This document shows positions 1 to 11,795 of a DNA stretch of 64,000 nucleotides, one piece after another. The notes under the pieces are model-generated. The model did not search any database, was not told the DNA's origin, and saw nothing but the letters and a program-made list of their open reading frames with translations. The stretch's first letter is position 1. Each line of letters begins with the position of its first letter. A program made the position numbers and the translations under genes. Source of the stretch: Sipunculus nudus (Eukaryota > Annelida > Sipuncula > Golfingiida > Sipunculidae); contig CM049311.1 in assembly GCA_026874595.1 (NCBI GenBank), positions 42,349,676 through 42,413,675 on the forward strand, read 5' to 3'.

Positions 1-2335
1 TTACCATAAATATTCCTCTGTATAGTTCCTATGTACATGCCTGAAATTATGTCTGTATTATTTAATTTTAAAAAGTTATGGGCCAGAACATAATGCATTT
101 TGTAAAAAATCAGGAAAGATATTTGATCACTTAACACAAAACATGTTAAAGCTATGGACTTTTTTTCAAGTAATATAACTTTAATTAATCAAAATTAAAT
201 TGTATACCCAAAATTAGATCAAAATCTTTTAAATTTTTTAAAATATTAACAAAAATAAAAAATTGGTGCCTTAAATTTTACCTAAGTTTGACCATGGCAC
301 GTTTTTTTTTTCCTGTAAGTATTGTGGATTTAATTTTGTCAGCATGTTTTTGTTAGCATATTATCTGTTAACACCAGAATTTGAAACCAGTTGATCAAAA
401 ACTGTAGATTTTAATCAAGTTTTCAAGCACCATGTAACATATTGTTTACATCAGGCTAGTGTTATGCAGTTTGCAAGAGCTCAGCTCCCCAGCTTCAGCT
501 CTCAGATCCTAATATTTGGCATACAATTAGATGTCTCCAAAATCCCCTACCATGCCAAGAATTTGGTCACTAGGACTTAATACCTTTGAGATATTAATGA
601 AAAACTTCATTTTTCAATTAAAAACCCATTGTTACACTTCAATACTGCCTAATATCAAAACCACTGATCTGATTTTAATCATATATAATATACATGTTTT
701 TCTATACATTCTCTGTGCACATGCCAGAAATGATGTCAGTATTGCGTAATTGTTTTTAAGTTATGGGCCCAAACATAATGCACTTTGTAAAAAATCAAGA
801 AATATATTGACTTTCTTAACAAGGGGCTTCCTGAAGCTAGAGATTTTTTGTCAGGGATGTAACATTATTTAATCAAGGTTCAATTGAATACCCAAAATTA
901 GTTCTGAATTTTTAAAATTTTATAAGTTATTAGTATAAATATAAAATTAGTACCTTAAATTTTGCCCAACTTTGACCATTTCACGTTTGTTTCTTGTGAG
1001 CTCTGTTTATATAATTTTCATATCATGCACACATAAGGATTTCAGCTTTTTAGTTTAGAAAGCTGAAAGAAATTGGCCAAAAATTGTAGCTCTTATTAAT
1101 GTTTTTATGAGACCATGTCACACCTTGGCTCTCTCAAGCCACTCTTGAGTCACCTGTATGTTGACCTTGTTGAACTTTCAGCAAATTATGCACGCTTGAG
1201 GCGAGGCATATACTGGGGCAGCCAGGCAGCTTATGGCCAGCCACAGTTGATCCAGGTGTCCAACCCAACTCATCTAGTAGTTTTAACCAACAACATAACA
1301 ATAAACAATAAATTAATCAATCTTTATTGGTATTTAATAACAAATTAAAGAAAAATAGAAAAGGAATTTGTTAGTTTATAATAATAGGGAATTAACTTGC
1401 AGTTTCTGATGATATAAGAATCTTGTATCGATGGATAGAATGTCACGTATTCCAAATAACACCATGCAGTCACCTATGGCATTTTTCAGTTCAATTTTAA
1501 TAATAAAAAAGTAAATCATATTATTCATTACTAATCATTAGGGATCATATGAAGGAAATTAATGATAGACAAAGATGCAGTTGATAATATTAATCTAGAT
1601 TCCTACTGTGTCTAGTGTGTACATTGATGTGAAATTAATCCAAAATTAATATATTACATTTTTTTTAATATCAATAAAAGCCATAAAACCAGGTACTTAT
1701 GATCATTATTTAAATGTGTAAATTTTGTACATTCTGGATTCTCAACACCATTGTTTGGTGAAAACTGAATAAATACCAGACATGGTGGGAATACTTTGCA
1801 ATTGTATTTAAATACGAATATGAATATGTACTCCATTATAAAATTTCTTGCATAAAGAATGGGAATTAAGGTAAAAATGAAAGTATATGAATACCAGTGC
1901 AAATACTTTCCAAATGTATTCATGAATGCATTCATGAATATATTCTTTAATATTATTTTAATATTCATTTCAGTTATGTTTTATTTTAAAAATCATACGA
2001 TTCTCTTATTATTTTTAATAAAAATTATATCTGGGACAATATTTGTAATTTTTTTTAATAAATAGTTAAGCTCTTATATTATATGTTATGCTTATAAGTT
2101 ATATGGCCAAGTCAAAATCTGTGTGAGAATAGTACTCCATTTGTTAATAAAATAAATGAAATCAATCCTCTTCCCTGTCTCCAAAGGTACTATCAAAATC
2201 ATACATAAGCTAAGCAACAACAACTCATAATACAGCTTATATTTATTACCACACAAAACCAGCATGTGCCTCGTTTCTAAATCATATTTTTTTATCATAT
2301 ATAACAGCTGAGCGCCGTGACCCATAGGTCCCTTG
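1..2335 (+). mobile_element. AD-family Helentron/HINE-like element, left part outside window
   Basis: The right end carries the AD-type 3' terminus at about 2305-2335: CAGCTGAGCG, then GACCCATAGGTC, then CCTTG followed by a T run. The body contains about 680-bp core repeats (compare 3-60 with 680-740) and is collinear over its whole length with about 5960-8856, so the two loci are copies of the same composite element. Short ORFs are spurious; the same degenerate peptides recur in other copies at shifted frames. Non-autonomous: no Rep or helicase motifs are visible. The class assignment rests on end structure, not on a database match. Confidence 0.6.
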
Positions 2336-3067
2336 TTTTTTTGTTTGCAATATTTGTCCCACTGTACCCCTTTTCAATGCAGCAACACTTGATCAATTCC
2401 TTATCGGAATGGCTAAAAACCATTATGTACACAATAAGGTATCGAGTTCAGCTAAACGGAATATAATTTTGCTTTTGGTATGAAAAGGATGTACCTAGTC
2501 ACTCTGGAGCGAAAGGCCATCGCAACTGTATCCAATGTTCTGTATCTAGATGACACTTGTACACCGACCTCCGGGGACATGCAGTACCCAGCACTGGACA
2601 TATCAAATTTCACTATGCAAATTTATTCTTGTCACAAAAAAGGAAGTTGAACTTCTGGACCAATGATATTATACAGACATATTTATATTATATACATCTT
2701 TCAACATACTTACTAACAACAACTCACATGTAGTATTTATAAAAGTAATTACCCCTATAGTTCGGGACTTTTTTTTTCCTGAATCAACCGATATTTCGGT
2801 GTTCCTTCCTCGTTTCCTGAGCGGCAAACGTCAACATGAACTAATAATAATAATGACAGGAGATCACGAAAATGATCTAGTAGTTAGAATTCCACAACAG
2901 AGCAGATTTGGGCACGAAGATGTCAAGGGTCAGAAGTTAACCGGGCCGCTCAAAACAACAAACACGACAACGGATTCATTTCGCCCCTTTTGTATTCAGG
3001 TTTAACTGGAACCCGACCTTAAAATGAAAATCCAACATGGAGCCACGGGTTCAGGCATGATATATTT
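2336..3067. other. Interval without recognisable gene
   Basis: About 730 bp between two elements. It has no ORF of useful length with family resemblance and no RNA gene that I recognise. A 68-codon open frame at 2799-3005 has low complexity and no recognisable motif. Confidence 0.5.
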
Positions 3068-4438
3068 TTTAGCGAACCTTTGAGCTTATGCGATGGTGTG
3101 GCGTTGTCCGTCGTCTGTCGTCCGGCGTCCGTCGGCCGTGGTCTGCACGTTAACACATACTGTCTTGAAAAACGGCAAGAGTTAGCATCACGAAATTTTA
3201 TGCAAAAATTATTCATCTAAATTCTCTATCGGATTTTGCTTATTTTTTGGCTAACTGCATTTTCTTAGATTTTATAGATAAAAAGCTAAAAAAACTTTAA
3301 AAATCTTCTCCGAAACTGTTCAGCCAAATTGTCCAATATTTCACAGAAATGATTCCTGGAACAATCTTTCTCAAGTTTGTTTAAATGGTTTAAGTACGGT
3401 GATTTTTGGCCGAGTTACAGGAAGTTGAACTTAGTCTCTGTCCAAAAAAGCATACTAAAATTACAGAAACGGCTAAAGCTATCATCACCAAATTTTATGC
3501 CAATATTGGTCACATGAGTCATATCTGAAATTGAGGTATTGGTGGCGCCACCTGCATCGGCCTTTTTTGTACGGGGGTCATCAGTGCCCGTATCATACTG
3601 ACGGCTACATAAAAACTTCTTCTCTGAAACCATATGGCTAAATTGTTTAATTTCGCATAGAAATGATCCTAGGGTAGTGCTTTCTGAAGTTTGTTCAAAT
3701 GGTCTCAGTTCAGTGACTTTTGGCTGAGTTATGGGAAGCTGAATTTGCTCATATGCCATATCAGCCCATTTTAGCTCAGTGGCTACAAAGATCTTCTAAA
3801 AAACCACAGGGCCAAATTCTTAAATCTCACACATTAATTATCCTCAGAAGTTGATAATTCAAGTTTGTTCAAATGGTTTTGGTTCAAAGATTTTTGGCTG
3901 AGTTATGGGAAGCATAACTTAGCCATTTTGCATTTTCCCTTATGAGTTATAAACCTGCAAAACGTTTTTTGACTGACCCCACTGAGGCCAATTTGTTTAC
4001 AAGAATAATCCCCTGAATAATTCTTATAAAAATTGTCTTTTATGGTTCCAAAGAATGAATATTGGCTGAATTATAAAGATTGAATTGAGTCATTTTACCA
4101 TAAATGTTAGCTGTGTGAAGCAGATACCTCTAACCTGGCACTAGTTTATCAGCATCTGTTACATCATGCCTCTAGACATTTAGATTTCAGGTTATCTATG
4201 GTTAATATTGACAAGAATGTTTTTTAATAGCTTTTAAAAAATGTAGATTTATGATTTAGATATTCCTCATGCCAAGCAATGTTTACAATCACAGGTATAC
4301 AGCTCTCTGTGGTCATATAAAGACGGCTGTACATGGATTATAAATAATTGGTATCCATACTCAACTTAATTCAAGATTTTGCCATCAGTGAGATGTATCT
4401 GTATTATAATTTTGCATTCATTAGGCCCAAAAAATTAC
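3068..4438 (+). mobile_element. B-family Helentron/HINE-like element, copy 1 (3' end missing)
   Basis: Starts with TTTAGCGAACC, followed by the B-type head (GAGCTTATGCGATGGTGTGG), a GTC/GTCC-rich microsatellite and the invariant GTTAAC-ACATAC segment. Core repeats follow (TTTGTTCAAATGGT... modules), with one GGTGGCGCCACC at 3541-3552. Near-identical heads lie at 8890, 21657, 35205 and 36572. The body is interrupted at 4438 by a MITE-like sequence and no B-type 3' terminus is seen, so the copy is truncated. Confidence 0.6.
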
Positions 4439-4740
4439 AGGTATGGTTCTCAGGCACCGCCCGCATCAATTTGAAACCCCCGCATCAAAAATTTTTATTT
4501 TGATTTTCAATTAAAACTTTCCAATTTTGTGCTGCTGCCGCTCCGACATTTCTTTCAAGAAGATAAAACCATACAATTTCCTTTTTTGTAGTGCTTTTAC
4601 TTATTTAGCAAAATAAAACTGTTATTTTCATGCTTTTCCCTTATCATTTGACATTTTTATCGAAACATACCAAAAAAATTAAAATAAAAAAGCGTCCGCC
4701 CGCATTGATTTCTGAAAAAAAGTGCCTGAGAACCATACCT
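4439..4740. mobile_element. MITE-like element with perfect 19-bp TIRs
   Basis: The left end AGGTATGGTTCTCAGGCAC (4439-4457) and right end GTGCCTGAGAACCATACCT (4722-4740) are perfect inverted repeats 302 bp apart. Inside each end is a similar CGCCCGCAT(C/T)(A/G)ATTT segment in direct orientation. There is no coding capacity. No convincing target-site duplication could be read, so the superfamily is not assigned. Confidence 0.65.
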
Positions 4741-4768
4741 TTTTAGCTCAGCTGACTACAAGTCATCT

Positions 4769-5251
4769 TGTAGTCATTATAACCTGGTCCAGGATGCACT
4801 GGTGACAAACTTACAAGTCTCTCAGTTGATGTAAAAGATTCTTTATTTAAACTATAAAGGAGAAGGTATGCCGAGCCCTGTTTAGGGCTTGCCCCCCAGT
4901 TTGTAACTGCCTCTCAACACCGCGCTTCTCTCCCAGCATTATTCATACACCATTAGTAAACCAATCAGAGATTTCCCTGACGTGTCACCACAGATGCAAT
5001 TAAAGAAAGGTGTGCACAGGAGCTGAATGAAAGTGCAATTACACTGAATAGTGCAATTACACTGAATAGAGTTGCCATGTAATCAAGGCTAAGCAATTAC
5101 AGTCATTATATAAATACCTGGCAACTCAGCTCTGACATTTGAATACACAAAGTCCCAATTAACTTAAACACCTGCAACTTACATAATATATAATAATGAT
5201 GAAATACAGAGAGTGAGAATTGTAGTAATAGACTGGCCTTAGTACATTACA
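4769..5251 (+). mobile_element. Solo-LTR-like insertion (483 bp) inside the AD hairpin
   Basis: Removing this segment and one copy of ATCT restores the AD 5' hairpin seen intact at 26460 and 34030, so the borders are well defined. ATCT occurs on both sides (4765-4768 and 5252-5255), consistent with a 4-bp target-site duplication. The insert starts TGTA and ends TACA, has a TATATAAAT box at 5107-5115, and encodes nothing. TG...CA ends with a short duplication fit a solo LTR of a retrotransposon. No matching internal region exists in the window, and it does not resemble the LTR at 42301. Confidence 0.6.
5033..5069. repeat. Two tandem copies of an 18-bp unit
   Basis: The unit AGTGCAATTACACTGAAT is repeated twice. 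Its core GTGCAATTACAC is itself nearly palindromic. It lies within the solo-LTR-like insertion, upstream of the TATA-like box. Confidence 0.7.
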
Positions 5252-5275
5252 ATCTGAGCTATAGTCGTGGTCCTT

Positions 5276-5308
5276 TGTCCGTCGGCTGTCCGTCCGTCCG
5301 TCCGTCCG
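5276..5308. repeat. GTCC tetranucleotide microsatellite of AD head
   Basis: GTCC units follow the 5' hairpin of the AD element. The same position is occupied by GTCC/GTCT at 26481 and by ACGG/GGAC on the minus-strand copies at 20332, 58585, 59345 and 60838. Confidence 0.75.
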
Positions 5309-6165
5309 TTAAACTGGCACGTTTTGAAACCGTTGGACCTACGAATCTGAAATTCGGCATACCTTTAGATGTCCCCAAAATCTCCTACCATAACGAAAAT
5401 TGGGTCACTAGGACTTCTTTTCTTCGAATTATTAAGGAAAACCCTCAGTTTTCCATTAAAAACCCATTGTTACACTTCAAGACTGCCTAATATCAAAACC
5501 ACTGACCTGATATTGATCACTTTTCATATATATATTCCTCTATATACTTCCTATGTACATACCAGAAATTAGTTCAGTATTTTATAAATTTTTTAAGTAA
5601 TCGGCCTGAATATAATGCACTTTGTAAAAATTCAGAAATTATATTTTCTCCCTTAACTTGAGAATTGCTGAAGCTAAAAATTTTTTTTCAGGAATTTAAC
5701 TATATTTAATCAAGATTCAATTGTATACCCAAAATTAGATCTGAATTTTTCAAATTTTATAAGTCATTAGCATAAATATAAAATCGGTACCTTAAATTTT
5801 GCCAGGATTTGACCATGGCACATTTTTTTCCTGTAACTGCTGTGGATTTAATTTTCACAGCATGTTACCATTAGCATTTCATCTGTTAACATCTGAAATT
5901 TGAAACCAGTTGGTAAAAAATGTAGATTTTATTCAAGTTTACAAGGGCCATGTAAAGTATTGTTTAGATCAAGCAAGTGTTATGCAGTGTGCTAGAGCTC
6001 AGCTCCCCAGCTTCCCAAGCCAGCTCTCAGCTCCCAAAATTTGGCATACAGTTAGATGTCCCCCAAACCCCCTACCATACCAAAAGTTTGGTCACTAAAA
6101 CTTCATTCCTTCGAGATATTAAGAAAAAAATTCAGTTTTCAATTAAAAACCAATTGTTACACTTC

Positions 6166-6329
6166 AAGACTGCCTAATATCACAACCACTGATCTGACTT
6201 TCATCATGTATATTATACATGTTCTTCTATTCATACTCTTTGCACATAAGACTGCCTAATATCACAACCACTGATCTGACTTTCATCATATATAATATAC
6301 ATGTTCTTCTATTCATACTATTTGCACAT
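6166..6329. repeat. 82-bp tandem duplication within AD core
   Basis: Starting with AAGACTGCCTAATATCACAA, an 82-bp stretch is immediately repeated with few differences. It is a local duplication within the 680-bp core; other copies (for example 640-720) carry it once. Confidence 0.75.
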
Positions 6330-9300
6330 GCCAAAAATGATGTCAGTGTTGCGAAATTGTTTTTAAGTTGTGGGCCTAAACATTATGCACTTTGTAAAAA
6401 ATCAAGAAATATTATTAATCCCTTGAGAAATGCTGAAGCTAGAGATTTTTTGACAGGGATACAACATTATTTAATCAAGATTCAATTATATACCAAAAAT
6501 TAGTTCTGAATTTTCTAAATTTTACAAGTTATTAGCATAAATATTAAATCGGTACCTTAAATTTTGCCTAAATTTGACCATGGCATGTTTGTTTCCTGTA
6601 AGCACTGTTGATATAATTTTCATATTATGCAGAAATAAGGATTTTAGCATGTTACTTTCGAAAGTTGAAAGAAATTGGCCAAAAACTGTAGCTTATATTA
6701 TAGTTTTTATGAGACAATGTCAGACCCTTGGCTCTACACAGTCCCTCTTCAGTCACCTGTTTGTCCTTTAGTTGACCTCTCATGCCAATTATGCATGCTA
6801 GAGGCGGGGCATATACTAGTTAGCCAGGCAGCTTATGACTTGCCTCAGTTGATTCAGGTGTCCAACCCAACGCATCTATTAGTTGTTTAGACCAACAGCA
6901 TAACAATAAACAATAAATAAATAATTTTTTATAGGTCTGTAACAACAACTTTGAAAAAAAATCAATAGAAAAGGAATTTGATAGTTGATGAGTAACAGGG
7001 AATTACCTTGCAATTACTGATGTTTTATGCATTTTTTATTATTGGATGAAAAGGTATTCCAAATAACACCATTGAGTCACCTATGGTATTTTTCTTTTCA
7101 GTTTTAATAATGAAAAAAAAAATTATTAAACTATATTATACTACACTATATATGATTATATGAAGGGAATTAATGATAGACAAAGGCGCAATTGATAATA
7201 TTAATCTAAATGTCCAGGTCTTTTCCAAGTGTTTCAGCTTGTTAATTTATATTTATTTCAAATTAAAAAAAAATTTAAATATGTCAACATTTTTAATTTT
7301 ACTCAGACAAGCACTGAATAAAGATGTCAATATGTTTCACTAATGACATTTAGACACGTGGCTGTAACAGCTGGTACAAGACTATGTAAATAATCAAAAT
7401 TTATATTACTGGTTCCTATATTTCAGTTAATAAAATTAAATTTGCCCATCTATAGGTTTCTCCTTGTAAAATTTATAGGGTGTTCTTTTCCTTGGCTTTA
7501 TTTTTTACACATATAATGGTTTCATAGCTGAGATTACTCCATTTTTTTCTGATACTTTTTTTTAATAAAAAAATTTGAATATGATAAAAAAGTAGATCTT
7601 AGATAAGTTCTCATTATGATTTCTGTAATGTTAATAATTGTCATAAGACTCTTGCTATGTATAGTGTGTAGATTGATGTGACAGTAGTCCAAAGTGAATA
7701 TAATAGTTTTTTCTTTAAATATAAATAAAATTCATAAAACCAAGTACTTATGATCATTATTTAGATTTGTGGTATTTGTTTATTCTGGATTCTCAAGAAC
7801 TTTTGTTCAGCTGAAACAGTTATGATTATGGTGATTATTGGGCCAAATAACTATAAATTCTTGTTAATCTTCAGTGTAGCTTATTATACAGGTTCATTCA
7901 GTACAGGCATGTAAGTAGAATCCTTTACCTCCTATAGCGCAGATAACCCTTTGCTGGTCACCCTGTTTTGACAGGGGTCTCATTTGAGTGCTGGTCAGTC
8001 TTCAGGAATGTTTAACATCGCTCCTTCACTGAGCATCTTGATCTTTAGGTTGTCAACTTTTCACCTATCAACCAGATTTGTCATTTTATATAAAAATTTA
8101 TGTAAGATCATTATGTTAATATATTTAGATGATATGGATGGTCAAGATTTTTCTTAGTTCTAAATGGACAGTATTTTTAATGCTGGTTTTAGGTCAGTAT
8201 TATAATATTCAGTAGCTTAAATCCAAGTATCTGATTGGTTAGTCAGGTTTAGGAACATGTACGTAAGGGCTTTACAGGCCTCTGACAGACAGGCACTTTT
8301 AGACAATGCACGACTCTGTTCTGTTTTTATTTAGATTCATAAAGCCTATTTTATTAGATTAGATACTTTTTAAAGGAAGATCTTATGATCATTTTTGTAG
8401 TTAGAGTGTCAACCTTCAATATTTCGGATACATATTTTAATTGGTGAACTTAGAAGAAAATAAACTTTATTATTACCATATGGATGGACTTTATCATGAT
8501 TGTTGAGAAAAAGTGAACAAGAAAACATGGATGTATATATATAAAATCTACATGGAGCTAATTCCCCCATTTTCCTGGATGCCCAAAACTGAATAAATTC
8601 CAGACATGGTGAAGTACTTTGCAAATGTATTTGAATGCAAATATGAATATGTACTCCATAATTTCATGCATAAGGATAGGAATACTAGCAAAAATGAAAG
8701 TATTTGAATACAAATGCATTTATGAATATATTCTATAATATTGTTTTTAATAATCATCTATTACAATAATATTATTAAAAAATCAAAAGGTTATTATCAA
8801 AATCTTACATAATTATCATATTTAACAGCTGAGCACCGTGACCCATGGGTCCCTTGTTTTTATTTTGGCCTTATGCATCTGTAGTAATTTTTAGCGAACT
8901 TGTGAGCTAATGCGATGGTATGGGGGCGTCCGTCGTCTGAACTTTAACCCATACTATTTCGAAAACGACTGGAGCTAGCATCATGAAATTTAATGCAAAA
9001 AATAGCCATCTGAAAAACTCTGCATTTTCTTAGATTTGATAGAATAAAAGGTAAAAAAAACTTTAAAAATCTTCGCCTCCAAAACGGTCAAGCCAAATTG
9101 TTCAATATTTCAAAAGAATTATCCTAGAACATTGTTTTTTCAATCATATCAGAAAAGCTTAAGTTGGTCTTAAGGCCATTATTATGTCTATTTCAAACTA
9201 AGGACTGCAAAACTGTTCTTCTACAAAATTATTGTTTCAATTATAACTTCTGTAACATTGCACAAAAATTATTCGTAGGTGGCTTTTGTTCAAGTTTACT

Positions 9301-9489
9301 TGAATAATTTTTGGCAGAATTTTTGGACCTGTAACAATGAAAGGACTGCATCTTTTATTATTCTAGATATTTTGATCAAAAGTTTATGAATATGTCAGCT
9401 TGGAAAAAAAAGCATTTTAGCCAAAGTCTCTCAGTATGTGTAAACAGATTTACCAACAGGCCAAGATTGCGTCTTTTTTTTAAATAGGT

Positions 9490-10080
9490 TGAGAAACTGC
9501 CAACTGTTTTAGATTTGGCAACAGATCAAGGGTTCATTCAGTGCAGCCAGATATAGGTCAATAGTTCAATCAGTGCGGCCAAACACAAGGCATGTGATCA
9601 CCTCATGTTCACCATGTCAACACCTCATGGGTGTCATGCTCCTCAGGGCTGCATGTGGAGCAAATCTGTGATCTAATGCAATGGTGTGGCTACTATTTCA
9701 GATTTGGCAACAGGCGAAAGGTCATTCTGGGTCTATTTATAGCTTTGGCAGACTGCCAACTGTATCAGATTAGGCAACAGGTCAAGAGTTCACTTAGTGC
9801 AGCCAGGTATAGGTCAGGAGTTCACTCAGTGCAGTAGCTGCATTCTATTTATAGCGTTGGCAGACTGCCCAGTGCATCAGATTTGGCACCAAAGTTCAGC
9901 CTGGATCTATTTATAGCTTTGGCAGACTGCCAACTGTGTCAGGTTATGCAACAGGTCAAGAGTTCACTCAGTGCAGCCAGTTACAGGTCAAAAGTTCACT
10001 CGGTCTAGCCAGGTGCAGGTCATGAGTTCACTCAGTGCAGTAGCCTGAGCCAGCAAATTTGTCACAGTTCACTCAAGGCA
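9490..10080. repeat. Short tandem repeats in B interior
   Basis: Repeated modules containing TTGGCAGACTGCCAACTGT, GCAACAGGTCAAGAGTTCACT and CAGTGCAGCCAGGTACAGG, recurring at irregular spacing of about 70-130 bp. The same block is present in shorter form at 23530-23880 in another B copy. GGCAGACTGCC is a small inverted repeat within the unit. Confidence 0.65.
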
Positions 10081-10349
10081 ACTGCCTTTCTCACCTAAGC
10101 CTCGTCAGCCCTATGCATCAGACTCAAGGTAAGTTTGATGTATTGGCCTGATATTGCGACCTGTCTCTGTGTCTTTGATGGCTTTCTCCTTCACAAGACA
10201 GGTGTCGCCACCTACAATGAATTTTGCACAGTGTATGTGCCTGCTTATTTCTACAGAGGAATTTGAAATATCAGCCTGAAATTTGGCATATTTATACATA
10301 TCAAATAGCTTTGTCGTATACAAGACTGGTTGTGCCACCTACAATAATT

Positions 10350-11795
10350 GTATCCGCCAAAACAAAGTTTTGTGGATAATATGTTTTTGACCAGGTTCCG
10401 CCGCCGCCGCCGCGTTTGTTTCCAGAATAGAACTCTGAGACCACTGGACAGATTTTTCCGAAACTTTACACGATTATCGGGTCACATGTGAACTGGTGCC
10501 AAAATATTTTGCATTGACCTCTGACCTTTCCTCTCTCCAGTGCGTCCATCTGTGCGTCTGTTTTGACACATTAACCCACATATCTCGGGAACCGTTTGAC
10601 CAATCAGAAAAAATTGTTCCACAAACGTATCCCTTGGATAGCTTTATAACATACATAAATACTGGTGGCGCCACCTGCAACCATTTTTACACAGCGTCCA
10701 TCTGTTCATCTGCCTTGGGATAAAATCACTCATATCTCTGCATTGGTTGGACTAGTCCACCTGAAATTTTGCATGTGTATACATCCTTGACAGCTTTCTT
10801 GATTTTATGACAGGTGGCGCCACCTACATTCACATTAACGCTGCATACATCCAAGCTCATAACTTGGAAACCGTTTGACCGATTTGGCCAAAATTTTGCA
10901 TAAGTATAGATCTCGCAAAGCTCTTTATCATAGCCAAAACTGGTGGCGCCACCTGCAACCATTTTTGCACAGCGTCCGTCTGTTTGTCTGCCGTGGGATA
11001 AAAATCACTCATATCTTTGCAGTGGTTTGACTTACCTGCTAAAATTTTGCAGGTTTATACATCTTGGAAAGCTTTCTGAATTATGTGGCAGGTGGCGCCA
11101 CCTACATTTATGTTTACGCTGCAGACATCCAGGCTTATATCTCGGGAACCGTTTGACCGATTTGGCAAAACTTTTGCATGTGTATAAATCTCACATAGCT
11201 CTTTATCATACGCAAAACTGGTGGCGCTATCTGCAACCATTTTTGCACAGCGTCCGGCTGTTTGTCTGCCGTGGGATAAAATCACTCTTATCTTGGCAGT
11301 GGTTTGACTTATCTGCCTAAAATTTTGCAGGTTTATACATCTTGGATAGTTTTCTTGATTTTATTACCGGTGGCGCCACCTATATTCACATTTACGCTGC
11401 AGACATCCAAGCTCATATCTCAGGAACTGTTCGACCGATTGGGCCAAAATTTTGCATGTATATAGATCTCACATAGCTCTTTATCACAGGCAAAACTGGT
11501 TGCGCCATCTGCAACAATTTTTGCACAGCGTCCGTCTGTTTGTCTGCCGTGGGATAAAATCACTCATATCTCGGCAGTGGTTTGACTTTTTGCATATGTA
11601 TACAACTTTGACAGCTTTATGGATTTTGTGGTAGGTGGCACAACCTACATACACATTTCGGCGGCAGACATCCATGCTAATAGGCAACACACCTCACTCT
11701 ATTTCCCCTTGCCACTCAATCAATGCCTCACTTCGCCTGTCCCACTCTGATTTCGGCGGATACACGTAGTCGCTTGTCGACTACCCGTATTCTAG
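10350..11795 (+). mobile_element. C-family Helitron/Helentron-like element C-1, complete, nested in B
   Basis: 5' end GTATCCGCC within a hairpin (arms around GTATCC.../...GGATA), then TATGTTTTTGACC and CCG repeats (10397-10413). The 3' end has GGCGGATAC (subterminal inverted repeat), the hairpin GTAGTCG-cttgt-CGACTAC, seven nt, then CTAG. The interior carries about 278-bp cores with GGTGGCGCCACC at 10664, 10813, 10942, 11091 and 11369, spaced alternately 149 and 129 bp. It sits between CCTACAATAATT and TTTTTTCACAGTGTG. An uninterrupted version of this host sequence occurs at 10213-10242, which defines both borders. Confidence 0.7.

Larger units (their letters stand above)
4742..8856 (+). mobile_element. 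AD-family Helentron/HINE-like element, both ends present, copy 2
   Basis: The 5' end TTTAGCTCAGCTGACT at 4742 is half of the AD hairpin. The other arm (CTGAGCTATAG) lies at 5254 because a 483-bp sequence was inserted between the arms. The head continues with a GTCC microsatellite (5276-5308) and about 680-bp cores, with an internal 82-bp duplication. The 3' end is at 8825-8856: CAGCTGAGCACCG, hairpin GACCCATGGGTC, CCTTG, then TTTT. The net element without the insertion is about 3.6 kb. It starts immediately after the MITE at 4740. Confidence 0.65.

Noticed and set aside
10943-11320. 125-codon ORF on the plus strand and overlapping minus-strand ORFs
   Set aside because: It crosses C-family cores. 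The recurrent GGAT/APPAT peptides are just the palindrome GGTGGCGCCACC read in frame; no family resemblance.
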